Positions 51,675 through 58,900 of a stretch of DNA of 64,000 nt are shown one piece after another. Origin of the DNA: Goodfellowiella coeruleoviolacea (GTDB taxonomy: Bacteria; Actinomycetota; Actinomycetes; Mycobacteriales; Pseudonocardiaceae). Location of the stretch: contig NZ_JAMTCK010000009.1 of assembly GCF_024171785.1 (NCBI RefSeq), positions 186,001-250,000 on the forward strand. The letters are read 5' to 3'. A program made the translations under genes and the position numbers. The stretch's first letter is position 1; the number at the start of each line of letters is the position of its first letter. Under the pieces are notes generated by a model that saw nothing but the letters and a program-made list of their open reading frames with translations, was not told where the DNA came from and did not search any database.

Positions 51675-52703
51675 TCAGTCCCAGGCGCGGCCGAGCGCGG
51701 CCAGTTCGGCACCGTGCTCGATGCGCTGTGCCCACTCGGCCGGCCACACCCCGACCCCGAGTGAGGCACCGGCGAACGCCCCGGTCAGGCAGGCGATCGA
51801 GTCGGAGTCGCCGGAACTGGTCGCCGCCCTGGTCAGCGCCGCCACCGGGTCGTAGGGGAACAGCAGGAAGCACAGCAGCCCGGTGGCCAGCGCCTCCTCC
51901 GCGATCCAGCCCTCACCCGTGATCAGGCAGGGGTCGGCGGCCCGGTCGCGAGCGGCCAGGGCCTTGTCCAACCGGTCCAGCACGCCAACGCACTCGTCCC
52001 AGCCCGTGGCGATGAAGTCCTCCGGGCTGGCCGCGCCGGCCCGCGTCCACAGATCCGCCAGCCACTCGCCGTGGTAGACCCGGCGCTGCTCAGCACACCG
52101 CGCCCGCAGCGCGGCCGGCAGCTCGAACGGCGCCATGCCCGCGCGCAGCCAGGTCACCGCGAACGCGGTCAGGTCACTGGCGGCGAGCGCGGTGGGGTGG
52201 GCGTGCGTGAGCGCGGACTGGAACTGGGCCAGCCCCGCCCGGTGCGCATCGTCCACACCGGACAGCAGGCCCACCGGCGCCACCCGCATGTTCGCGCCGC
52301 AGCCCTTGGACCGCACACTGGTCGCGGCCTGCCACGGCTTGCCCTCGGCCAGTTGCTCGCAGCCCCGCAGGCAGGCCGCCCCCGGTGCGCGGTTGTTGTC
52401 CGGACTCGACCACCACACCACGAACTGCTCCCGCAGCAGCGGCTCCACCCGGGCGGGCGCCAGCGCGTCCGCCGAGCCGGGCACCGCCCGCTGCGCGGCG
52501 AGCAGCGCGCGCGCCACCGCCAGCGTCATCTGGGTGTCATCGGTGATCAGCGCTGGGTCGCCGACCAGATCACGCGGCCCCGTCGGCCCGTACCGCTCGG
52601 TGATCTGGTCAACGGTGAGGAACTCGGTCGGTGCGCCCAGCGCGTCACCGTAGGCCAGTCCGAACAAACACCCGCTGGCCCGCCTGAGTTCGATCCCGGT
52701 CAT
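51675..52703 (-). CDS. ADP-ribosylglycohydrolase family protein
   Basis: The 342-residue protein has the DraG/ARH fold motifs: GLAYGDALGAPTEF (15-28), TDDTQM (54-59), HPTALAASDL near residue 185 and the magnesium site GDSDSIA at about 312. Enzymes of the family remove ADP-ribose from proteins or other acceptors. I chose the ATG at 52703 with AGGGAGCTGTG before it. It sits 175 bases from the XRE regulator that opens the TIR island and on the same strand as it, though a link between them is only a guess. Confidence 0.87.
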   Translation of the reverse strand: MTGIELRRASGCLFGLAYGDALGAPTEFLTVDQITERYGPTGPRDLVGDPALITDDTQMTLAVARALLAAQRAVPGSADALAPARVEPLLREQFVVWWSSPDNNRAPGAACLRGCEQLAEGKPWQAATSVRSKGCGANMRVAPVGLLSGVDDAHRAGLAQFQSALTHAHPTALAASDLTAFAVTWLRAGMAPFELPAALRARCAEQRRVYHGEWLADLWTRAGAASPEDFIATGWDECVGVLDRLDKALAARDRAADPCLITGEGWIAEEALATGLLCFLLFPYDPVAALTRAATSSGDSDSIACLTGAFAGASLGVGVWPAEWAQRIEHGAELAALGRAWD

Positions 52704-52877
52704 CACAGCTCCCTGTCGTTCGCTCGCACAGCAGGGTAGCGAGCCGACACCCCGGCCCGCGTGATCACGGCAACGAACGCCCAGCCGCGCGCGGCCACCG
52801 CGACCCGGCGGGGCCGCCACACCCGGCCGCGATCAGCGACTACCCCCGGGGACTCCGCGCACGTGTCGACGGGCCGC

Positions 52878-53282
52878 TCACCAAGGCCGCCTCGACAACG
52901 CCGTGGCGCCGAGACCACTGACCAAAGTGGACGGTCCGGGTGCATGCGTTCGGGGAGCCGAGGTCGTTACCCTGTCCGGGCACCGGCATTCACAATGCCG
53001 CCTGGTCCGTGTCGCCCCGGGAGGGGCCGTCGTCGCCCGCCGCGCGCGATCGCTCGGAACGAGTTCCAGCAATCCACCCTCGGCGTCGAGTGCCGCGTCG
53101 CACTGTCGCGCGAAGCCCGGCGACGGTTTCTGCCTACCGGTCTCCACCCGGCTCACGTACCCCTTGCTGTAGTGGATGGCCTCGGCGAAGGCGTTCAGCG
53201 ACATCCCCTTCGCCTCGCGCAGTGCGCGCATTCGAAGACCAAAAGCGTTGGAAGTGGATGGCAACGTCGCGCTCCAATCCAT
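52878..53282 (-). CDS. XRE-type helix-turn-helix protein at the edge of the TIR island
   Basis: The 134-residue protein has a clear HTH_XRE domain at about residues 15-70: GLRMRALREAKGMSLNAFAEA, then SKGYVSRVETGRQKPSP. The rest is an Arg/Pro-rich tail of no recognised fold. I chose the ATG at 53282; codons upstream of it are not protein-like. It is divergent from the TIR gene at 53631, with a 10-base perfect inverted repeat between them, so it is a candidate repressor of the island. Confidence 0.75.
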   Translation of the reverse strand: MDWSATLPSTSNAFGLRMRALREAKGMSLNAFAEAIHYSKGYVSRVETGRQKPSPGFARQCDAALDAEGGLLELVPSDRARRATTAPPGATRTRRHCECRCPDRVTTSAPRTHAPGPSTLVSGLGATALSRRPW

Positions 53283-53419
53283 CTGTCGGGTCGAACACGA
53301 CACGATTGGTCCTGATCTCGGCGGGGCCTGCGCAGGTGTTTCTGGAACCGTCCGCCGCGTCAGCGGCCGGAAACCCGCCGTACCGGTGGTCGATGAGGCT
53401 AATCCGCTCGCCCGCGCGC

Positions 53420-53462
53420 TGTCCAATTGCCCTTTATTTGTCCAGTGGGCAGATAAAGGGCA
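53420..53462. promoter_or_regulatory. Inverted repeat and TGTCCA pair in the divergent XRE/TIR region
   Basis: TGCCCTTTAT (53428-53437) and ATAAAGGGCA (53453-53462) are perfect 10-base inverted arms with centres 25 bases apart. TGTCCA occurs at 53420 and 53439. The whole gap between the divergent genes is 348 bases and this is its only striking structure. It could be the binding site of the XRE protein, or a hairpin. Confidence 0.55.
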
Positions 53463-53630
53463 GCGTCAAGGACGCCAGAAGAGGAAACAGGAAAGCGTCG
53501 AATTACTGGCTGGTAGGTCTTGTCGACGCGTCGGTGTGGCCTGAAAAGATGCGCCCTGTCGCGAATCGGCTGGCCCATCCGGGCGGCCTCGCCTCTTTCA
53601 GTTCAATTCCCAGCGTGAGGTGCGTGCTCA

Positions 53631-54236
53631 GTGACGAACGTCTTTCTCAACTACCGCGTGGCCGACGAACCGTACGGCGCCGCACTGCTCGACCGCTCCC
53701 TGTCCGAGCGCTTCGGCTCCGAGGCGGTGTTCCTGGCCTCGAAGTCGATCCGGCTCGGCGCAGACTGGGAGAAGAGCATGTTCGACGCCATCAGGCAGTC
53801 GGCCGCGCTGCTCGTGGTGATGGGCAAGAAGTGGCTGGACGCCGTGGACGACCACGGCAGGCGGCGCCTGGACGACCCGGACGACTTCGTCCGCCGGGAG
53901 ATCCTCACGGCGTTCGAACTCGGCAAGGTCGTCGTGCCCGTCCGGCTCAACACGCCACGGCTGTCCCGCGACGAACTCCCGCCCGCCCTGGCCCAGCTGG
54001 CCGCGTGCCAGGACATCGAAGTGCGGTTCCGCAGTGCCCAGCCCGACATCGACAACCTGGCGAACCGGCTGTCCGCGATCATCCCCGAACTGCCCGCGCC
54101 GCTGGCCTCGACGCGTGGGTCGGTGTTCACCGTGAATGGCACCGGCACGGGGAGCAACGTCTGGCAGGCGGAGAGGTTCGACGTCGGCCACTTCCACGCC
54201 GGTCCCAGCTACAACGGCGCACGGGGTGCTTCCTGA
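53631..54236 (+). CDS. TIR-domain protein (TIR effector with C-terminal signalling motif)
   Basis: The 201-residue protein has a bacterial TIR domain at residues 3-135: first strand NVFLNYR, the helix ADWEKSMFDAIRQSAALLVVMGKKW with Glu47 at the position of the NADase catalytic Glu, and RREILTAFELGKVVVPVRL. After a linker, residues 176-191 read NVWQAERFDVGHFHAG, which aligns without gaps with residues 66-81 of the protein encoded next. TIR domains of this kind destroy NAD when activated. The GTG start has GAGG 12 bases upstream. The stop overlaps the next ATG as TGATG. I expect it to be the toxic effector of this module. Confidence 0.85.
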   Translation: MTNVFLNYRVADEPYGAALLDRSLSERFGSEAVFLASKSIRLGADWEKSMFDAIRQSAALLVVMGKKWLDAVDDHGRRRLDDPDDFVRREILTAFELGKVVVPVRLNTPRLSRDELPPALAQLAACQDIEVRFRSAQPDIDNLANRLSAIIPELPAPLASTRGSVFTVNGTGTGSNVWQAERFDVGHFHAGPSYNGARGAS

Positions 54237-56347
54237 TGGAGGAGATCCGCACCGAGACGGCCGACCACGAGCCGGAGGAGTTGTTCCCGCTCGACAGCGG
54301 CGAGCCTGACGACACTCCGGTCTCCGAGGAGCAGGTGCTCGCGTTCCTGAAGAACGGTGCGCCCGCGCGGGACCTGGCGCAGGCACAGGCGATCACCGAT
54401 CTGCTCGGGCGCGGCCGTGTTGACAACGCCAACATCTTCAGGGCGGGCATCACCGTCCACGGCGACTTCGTCGCGGGTACCGTCCGGCGGACCAGGACCC
54501 GCCGGCCAACCGTGATACCGATCGGTTCGAGTGATCTCGCCGAGATCGACGACTACGTGCGGCCGGATGACTTCCAGGACTGCGTCGTGGCCCTGGCGGA
54601 TCTGAACGTGGTGGTCCTCGCCGGCCCGGTGCGCACGGGAAGACGGTCGCGGGCCCTGGCCATGCTCGTCGAACTCCTGGGCCGGACAGCCCCTGACATC
54701 GTGGAACTCCCCGGCAGCACGCTGCGCGCCCGCCCGTGGCGACCGCCGGCACGCGGGCGCGGAATACTCGTGGTCGATGAGCCTGTCCGCGGGGAGCACG
54801 CCGCTCACCACCTCGACGACTCGTGGCTCAACCACGCCAGGGAAGTCCTGGGCGAACAGAGCAGGTTTCTGGTCGTGGTGACCGGTCCGCCGCAGAATGC
54901 CCTGGGTGCCGCGGCCGGTCGCTTCGAACACGTGCTGGAAGACCTGGCACTGCCGGACCCGATGCAGATCGTCCGGAAATGGGTGTTGCCCAGGGTGGCC
55001 GGGCTGACCGACACGCGGTTCGACGAAGTGGTCACCCGGACACAACTCGGCGACCTGTTGGCGGAGCGCGACGACCCGCGCTTTGCCAACAAGGTGGCCC
55101 GGGTGGTGGCGGAGTCCATCCGAACCGGGTCCGACCTGCGGCAGGACCTGGCGCGGCTGCGCAACCCGCACGAACAGGTCGCGGAGTGGTTGAGCACCAA
55201 CCGCGACGCGTCGGAGATCGCGATCGTGGCCGCCACCGCGGTGCTCGAACAGGCCACCTACCTGCAGGTGGTTGACGCGGCCGTCAGGCTGCGAAGCGCA
55301 CTCGGCAGAAGCCCCGAAATCACCCTTCAGTACTCGCGTCAACTGGTGGCGGAGCGAACGTGGATCGAGCGGACGGCGCACGCCGACGGCCGGGAAACCC
55401 TCAGCTTCCGGCATGACGACCTGCGCCAGGCAGTGCTTGCCCGACTGTGGCTCCAACTCGACGGCGCGCGCGGCAAGATCGTGCGGTGGTTGAGTGAACT
55501 GGCCGGACACCCCGACGTGGAGATCCGTGCCAGAGCCGCCGACGCGGCGGGCGTGCTGGCGGCCGTGGACTTCGCCCACGGTCTGCACCAGCTCTTCCTG
55601 CCATGGGCGGCGAACAAGGCGGCCACCCTGCGGCAGAGCGCGGCGCTGGGCCTCAACGTCGCGGGTGGACTGAGCGGCCGTGTCGACGCCTTCTGGGACC
55701 ACATCCAGCGGTGGGCCGACCAACTCGAATCCACCGCCCGGTCCCGCTACCTCGCCGACACAGCGGCGATGGCGGCGTGCGGTCGACTCGGCGTCGCCGC
55801 CCCACCCCGCGCCCTCAAGATCCTGCACACCCTCGTGCGCAACCAGGACTGGGCGTCGCTTCCGTCCGTGTCGGTCGGTGCGTGCACGTTGGTGGAAGCG
55901 GGCGTGACGACCCCGGTGCTGCGGGCACTCCTCGACTGGAGTGGTCCAGCCGCCGACGAGCGGTCCGCAGCCAAGGCGCTCACCGTGTTCACCTACACGG
56001 TCCGCCACGCCAAGGGCTCGGGGGAGGCACTGCCCATCCTGCTCGGCGACTACGCCAAGCACCACGACCTGCTGCCCGAACTCTGGGCCAGGGCCTTGGC
56101 CTCCGGGGAGCGTGTTCGCGAACTCGCGGAAACCGCGCTGCGCGAGTGGGTTGGCACGGCGGACCGCGTCCACCGGACTCGGCCGCTGCTGCTCGACCTG
56201 CTCGCGGGTATCGCCGACCGCGGCGAGGACGACTTCACCAGGCTCAAGCACCTGCTGGCCGGCTGGGCGCTCGACGCGGACACGCCGTCCCCGGCCGCGG
56301 CCGAATTCCACGACCGGTTGCTCGAAGCAGAGGAACAGATCGCGTGA
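54236..56347 (+). CDS. STAND-like NTPase with degenerate P-loop and helical repeats
   Basis: The 703-residue protein has an acidic N-terminus, a 16-residue motif (66-81, NIFRAGITVHGDFVAG) shared with the upstream TIR protein, then an ATPase-like domain: GPVRTGRRS at 130-138 is a P-loop in which the Lys is replaced by Arg, and GILVVDEP at 177-184 is Walker B. RFLVVVTGPP follows as a sensor strand. Residues 270-410 look like winged-helix and helical arms and the rest (about 420-700) like HEAT/ARM-type repeats. This is the layout of NLR-type sensors. The altered P-loop suggests weak or no ATP hydrolysis. It overlaps both neighbouring genes. Confidence 0.75.
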   Translation: MEEIRTETADHEPEELFPLDSGEPDDTPVSEEQVLAFLKNGAPARDLAQAQAITDLLGRGRVDNANIFRAGITVHGDFVAGTVRRTRTRRPTVIPIGSSDLAEIDDYVRPDDFQDCVVALADLNVVVLAGPVRTGRRSRALAMLVELLGRTAPDIVELPGSTLRARPWRPPARGRGILVVDEPVRGEHAAHHLDDSWLNHAREVLGEQSRFLVVVTGPPQNALGAAAGRFEHVLEDLALPDPMQIVRKWVLPRVAGLTDTRFDEVVTRTQLGDLLAERDDPRFANKVARVVAESIRTGSDLRQDLARLRNPHEQVAEWLSTNRDASEIAIVAATAVLEQATYLQVVDAAVRLRSALGRSPEITLQYSRQLVAERTWIERTAHADGRETLSFRHDDLRQAVLARLWLQLDGARGKIVRWLSELAGHPDVEIRARAADAAGVLAAVDFAHGLHQLFLPWAANKAATLRQSAALGLNVAGGLSGRVDAFWDHIQRWADQLESTARSRYLADTAAMAACGRLGVAAPPRALKILHTLVRNQDWASLPSVSVGACTLVEAGVTTPVLRALLDWSGPAADERSAAKALTVFTYTVRHAKGSGEALPILLGDYAKHHDLLPELWARALASGERVRELAETALREWVGTADRVHRTRPLLLDLLAGIADRGEDDFTRLKHLLAGWALDADTPSPAAAEFHDRLLEAEEQIA

Positions 56348-57288
56348 TCCCCCAGACCTACGACCCAATCCTGAAGTACCGAAAAGGCGTCACGCCGTAC
56401 CTCGGCGGGCCGCGCCGGCCGGAGCCGGGCACCGCGCTGGTCCTGGAACGTCGTGACGGCACGCTCGACGTGGTGCTGCCCGGCGAGCGCCCGGCCGCCG
56501 CGACTCTCCGGCGCGGTGGCTACCGGGCGTCCTACCTGATCGACATGTCCAGCCACGAACTGGCACTGGCAGTGGCCGCACCGAGCGCCGATGGCTGGTC
56601 GTTCAACGTGACTCTCCGGTTCACGTGCCGGGTTGTCGACCCGAGGCTGATCGCCCGCGTCAGATACCGGGACATGGCGCGCGCGGTGCGCCAGTGGATG
56701 AACGACGCGATCCGCGGTGTCACCGTGGCGCGCAAGGCCGTCGAACTCGCCCAGGTGGAGAGCGACATCCGTGCGCTGTTGCGGCGGGCCAAGTCCCCTG
56801 ACGGGCTTGAGCTGTCGTCGTTCTTCGTCAGCGTCAGCGTCATGGACAGCGAGGACCTGGTGGCCGCCCGACGCGCCGTGGCCATCGAAGAGATGAACCG
56901 CGCGGCGCGCCGTGCGGTGGCGGCCGGCACCCGTGAGGACATGTTGGCGCACATGATGGCCATCAATGGCGGCGACCCGACCGCCTTCCTGAAGTTCGAG
57001 CGCGAGATGCAGGAGCAGGAGGACAAGGCCAGGCTGGAGGCGACCAGGCTGGTGCTGGAATCCGGAACGCTTTCCGCGGCGGAGAGCGCGTACGTCAGCG
57101 GCCTGCTCCTGAACCAGGCGATGCCTTGGTCGTCGCGCACGCTGCGCAGCGGGCGGATCCGCGACCAGATCCGGAACACCCTGCCCGGCTCGGTCCACAA
57201 CGGACTTCCCGCCATCGAGGCGGCCGACTCACCGGCCAAACAGGACGACGACTCGGGCGGTCAGCGACCGTACGACGCGCATGGCTGA
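56344..57288 (+). CDS. SPFH/band 7-like protein
   Basis: The 314-residue protein has an SPFH-like domain at about residues 30-200: strands GTALVLERRDGTLDVVLPGE, LIDMSSHELALAV, SFNVTLRFTCRVVDP, and helical parts ARAVRQWMNDAIR. This is followed by a charged helix (EFEREMQEQEDKARLEATRLV-like, about 230-255) suited to oligomer formation. There is no transmembrane helix. SPFH proteins (prohibitin, flotillin) form ring-shaped scaffolds at membranes. The GTG overlaps the STAND gene stop by 4 bases, so it belongs to the TIR module. The family call rests on pattern, not on a search. Confidence 0.6.
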   Translation: MIPQTYDPILKYRKGVTPYLGGPRRPEPGTALVLERRDGTLDVVLPGERPAAATLRRGGYRASYLIDMSSHELALAVAAPSADGWSFNVTLRFTCRVVDPRLIARVRYRDMARAVRQWMNDAIRGVTVARKAVELAQVESDIRALLRRAKSPDGLELSSFFVSVSVMDSEDLVAARRAVAIEEMNRAARRAVAAGTREDMLAHMMAINGGDPTAFLKFEREMQEQEDKARLEATRLVLESGTLSAAESAYVSGLLLNQAMPWSSRTLRSGRIRDQIRNTLPGSVHNGLPAIEAADSPAKQDDDSGGQRPYDAHG

Positions 57289-57347
57289 GTCACTGGCCAT
57301 CGGGGCACACCGCACTCCGTCAAGACAGGAGAGGAGCCAACACAGCG

Positions 57348-57485
57348 ATGTTCACGGGATGCCCGACCGTTCCCGTGGCGGTGCCGGCCGTTGAGGCGGC
57401 GCGCGCGTCGGCTGTCCCAGGCAGGCTCCGGCGAACCAGGCATGGTGGTCTGAACCGCTCGCTGTTCCAGGGGAGCAGGCCATGA
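57348..57485 (+). CDS. Candidate 45-residue basic peptide
   Basis: An ATG at 57348 follows GGAGAGGAG at 9-16 bases and the frame ends in a TGA that overlaps the next ATG (ATGA), the same coupling seen at other junctions of the island. The peptide is Val/Ala/Arg-rich, with no recognised motif. Good translation signals speak for it; lack of family argues against. Confidence 0.35.
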   Translation: MFTGCPTVPVAVPAVEAARASAVPGRLRRTRHGGLNRSLFQGSRP

Positions 57486-58117
57486 CCGGGGATTCCGCCG
57501 TACCGCCCGGAGCGGCGCCCCAGGCGCCGGACCCGTTGAAGATCACGCTCAGTCCGCCATCAGCGGCGGACTCGTCACGACGGACATCGGACACCGCGGC
57601 CGAGAAGAAGGCGAGGGGTGCCTGGATCCGCCCGGTGGTCGAGGTCATCCGCCAGGTGTGCCGGTGGATTCGCGCCGTGTTGCGCAGGTGGAAGATCCCG
57701 CCAGCGGTGTGGAAGGCCCTGCTGATCACCGCCGTGGGTGCGTTCGTGATCACGCGATGGGACTTCTCGGGGTCGCCCGTCGACAGCACCGCGAGTCAGC
57801 GGACCGACTGCCCGAGCGACGTGACGCGGTACTTCGCGCCCGGCGCGGAAGACGCCGTGCTCGTCGAGGCGTACCACACGGCCTCCTTCGTCGTGACGAT
57901 CTGTCAGGACGCGAGCGGGGCACTGCACTACGACGGCCGCAAGCGCGGCCTGCCGGTGACGCCCCGAACGCACATCGCCCTACCGGCGCAGAAGGACCCC
58001 TTCGGCCACGTCGCGCGGAACGGCACGTTCGAATACCGCATGACGGGCTCGCGGTTGGTGGTGACCAACTCGGGCCGGGTGCTCGTCGACGAGGCCGCCA
58101 CGCTGATCTCACCGTGA
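57482..58117 (+). CDS. Single-pass membrane protein of the TIR module
   Basis: The 211-residue protein has a Pro/Ser-rich, then basic N-terminus (about residues 1-72, with RQVCRWIRAVLRRW), one hydrophobic helix at 76-92 (WKALLITAVGAFVITRW) and an outside or inside-out C-terminal domain of about 115 residues with two Cys. The positive-inside rule puts the N-terminus in the cytoplasm and the small domain outside. I recognise no family. It lies last in module A and 186 bases before the second TIR gene. It could anchor or perceive the trigger of the module. Confidence 0.65.
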   Translation: MTGDSAVPPGAAPQAPDPLKITLSPPSAADSSRRTSDTAAEKKARGAWIRPVVEVIRQVCRWIRAVLRRWKIPPAVWKALLITAVGAFVITRWDFSGSPVDSTASQRTDCPSDVTRYFAPGAEDAVLVEAYHTASFVVTICQDASGALHYDGRKRGLPVTPRTHIALPAQKDPFGHVARNGTFEYRMTGSRLVVTNSGRVLVDEAATLISP

Positions 58118-58220
58118 ACCGAGCACCAGCGATGTTGTTCTCGGTCTGACGCCGTTGTTGGGGGTGCTGGGCACGTTCACCCGGCCCAGCACCCCCACCA
58201 CAGGTCGAGCGGCTGGTCTT

Positions 58221-58296
58221 TGTCCACTTTGTGTCCAGAAACGCGGCAGCTGTCCACTTTTTTGTCTACTACTGCTGGATATCTACTGCCTATTAT
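58221..58296 (+). promoter_or_regulatory. TGTCCA direct repeats and -10 element before the second TIR gene
   Basis: TGTCCA occurs at 58221, 58232 and 58251, and TGTCTA at 58263; TGTCCACTTT is perfect at 58221 and 58251, exactly 30 bases apart. TATTAT at 58291-58296 is a strong -10 eight bases before the GTG at 58304, so the message is probably leaderless. TGTCCA also occurs twice in the XRE/TIR promoter region at 53420-53444, hinting at shared control. Confidence 0.5.
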
Positions 58297-58303
58297 CTGG
58301 CGC

Positions 58304-58900
58304 GTGTCCGGCTACAAGTTCGACATATTCATCAGTTACAGCCGTTACGGCAGCGTGCAGAAGTGGTTGCTGAACCACTTCTTGCGGAAACTCAAGGAAT
58401 GCCTGGCCGATCAGATCGCGCCGGCGCCGAAAGTGTACGTCGACCGCGAGATGCCGCGTGGCGTGCACTGGTCCTCTAGTCTGAAACACGCTCTGCGGTA
58501 CAGCAAGATCATGCTTCAGTTGCTCACTCCGCATTACTTTGAGTCACCGTGGTGCATGGCGGAGTGGCGCAGCATGCAAGAGCGGGAGAAGATGCTGGGG
58601 TTGGCCAGTTTGAGTCTCCCGCAGGGGCTGATTTACCCCATACTCTACTCGGACTCGGAAAACTTTCCTCTGGACGGTCGGATGATTTCATGGGTGGACT
58701 TCAAGGAGTTTGCCCACCCGGATCCGCCGTTTCAGACCACAGGCATGTTTGTTGATTTCCACCGCGAGGTTACCAAGCTGGCCACTGACCTCGTCCAACT
58801 GCTGAAGCAGGTGCCCGAGTGGCAGCCTGACTGGCCGATCGTGGAAGAGCCCAAGCCGGTGCTCATCCCGCCACCGCCGATACCGAGGTTCGGAGAATGA
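58304..58900 (+). CDS. TIR-domain protein without the catalytic Glu
   Basis: The 198-residue protein is a TIR domain (residues 5-150): DIFISYSR, VYVDREMPRGVHW, LKHALRYSKIMLQLLTPHYFESPWCMAEW. The Glu that follows the conserved Trp in NADase-type TIRs is Ser57 here, so NAD cleavage is doubtful and a scaffold or adaptor role is likelier. The C-terminus is Pro-rich (PVLIPPPPIPRF). I chose the GTG at 58304 as the start of homology, with a TATTAT promoter box 8 bases upstream; an in-frame ATG at 58220 would require translation through the promoter. It overlaps the ATPase gene as ATGA. Confidence 0.82.
   Translation: MSGYKFDIFISYSRYGSVQKWLLNHFLRKLKECLADQIAPAPKVYVDREMPRGVHWSSSLKHALRYSKIMLQLLTPHYFESPWCMAEWRSMQEREKMLGLASLSLPQGLIYPILYSDSENFPLDGRMISWVDFKEFAHPDPPFQTTGMFVDFHREVTKLATDLVQLLKQVPEWQPDWPIVEEPKPVLIPPPPIPRFGE

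Noticed and set aside
52940-54235. Very long in-frame extension of the STAND gene to the left
   Set aside because: It overlaps the TIR gene entirely, while the ATG at 54236 is coupled by TGATG to the TIR stop.
58220-58303. Upstream ATG for the second TIR gene
   Set aside because: It lies within the TGTCCA repeats and before the TATTAT promoter box, and the added residues are not TIR-like.
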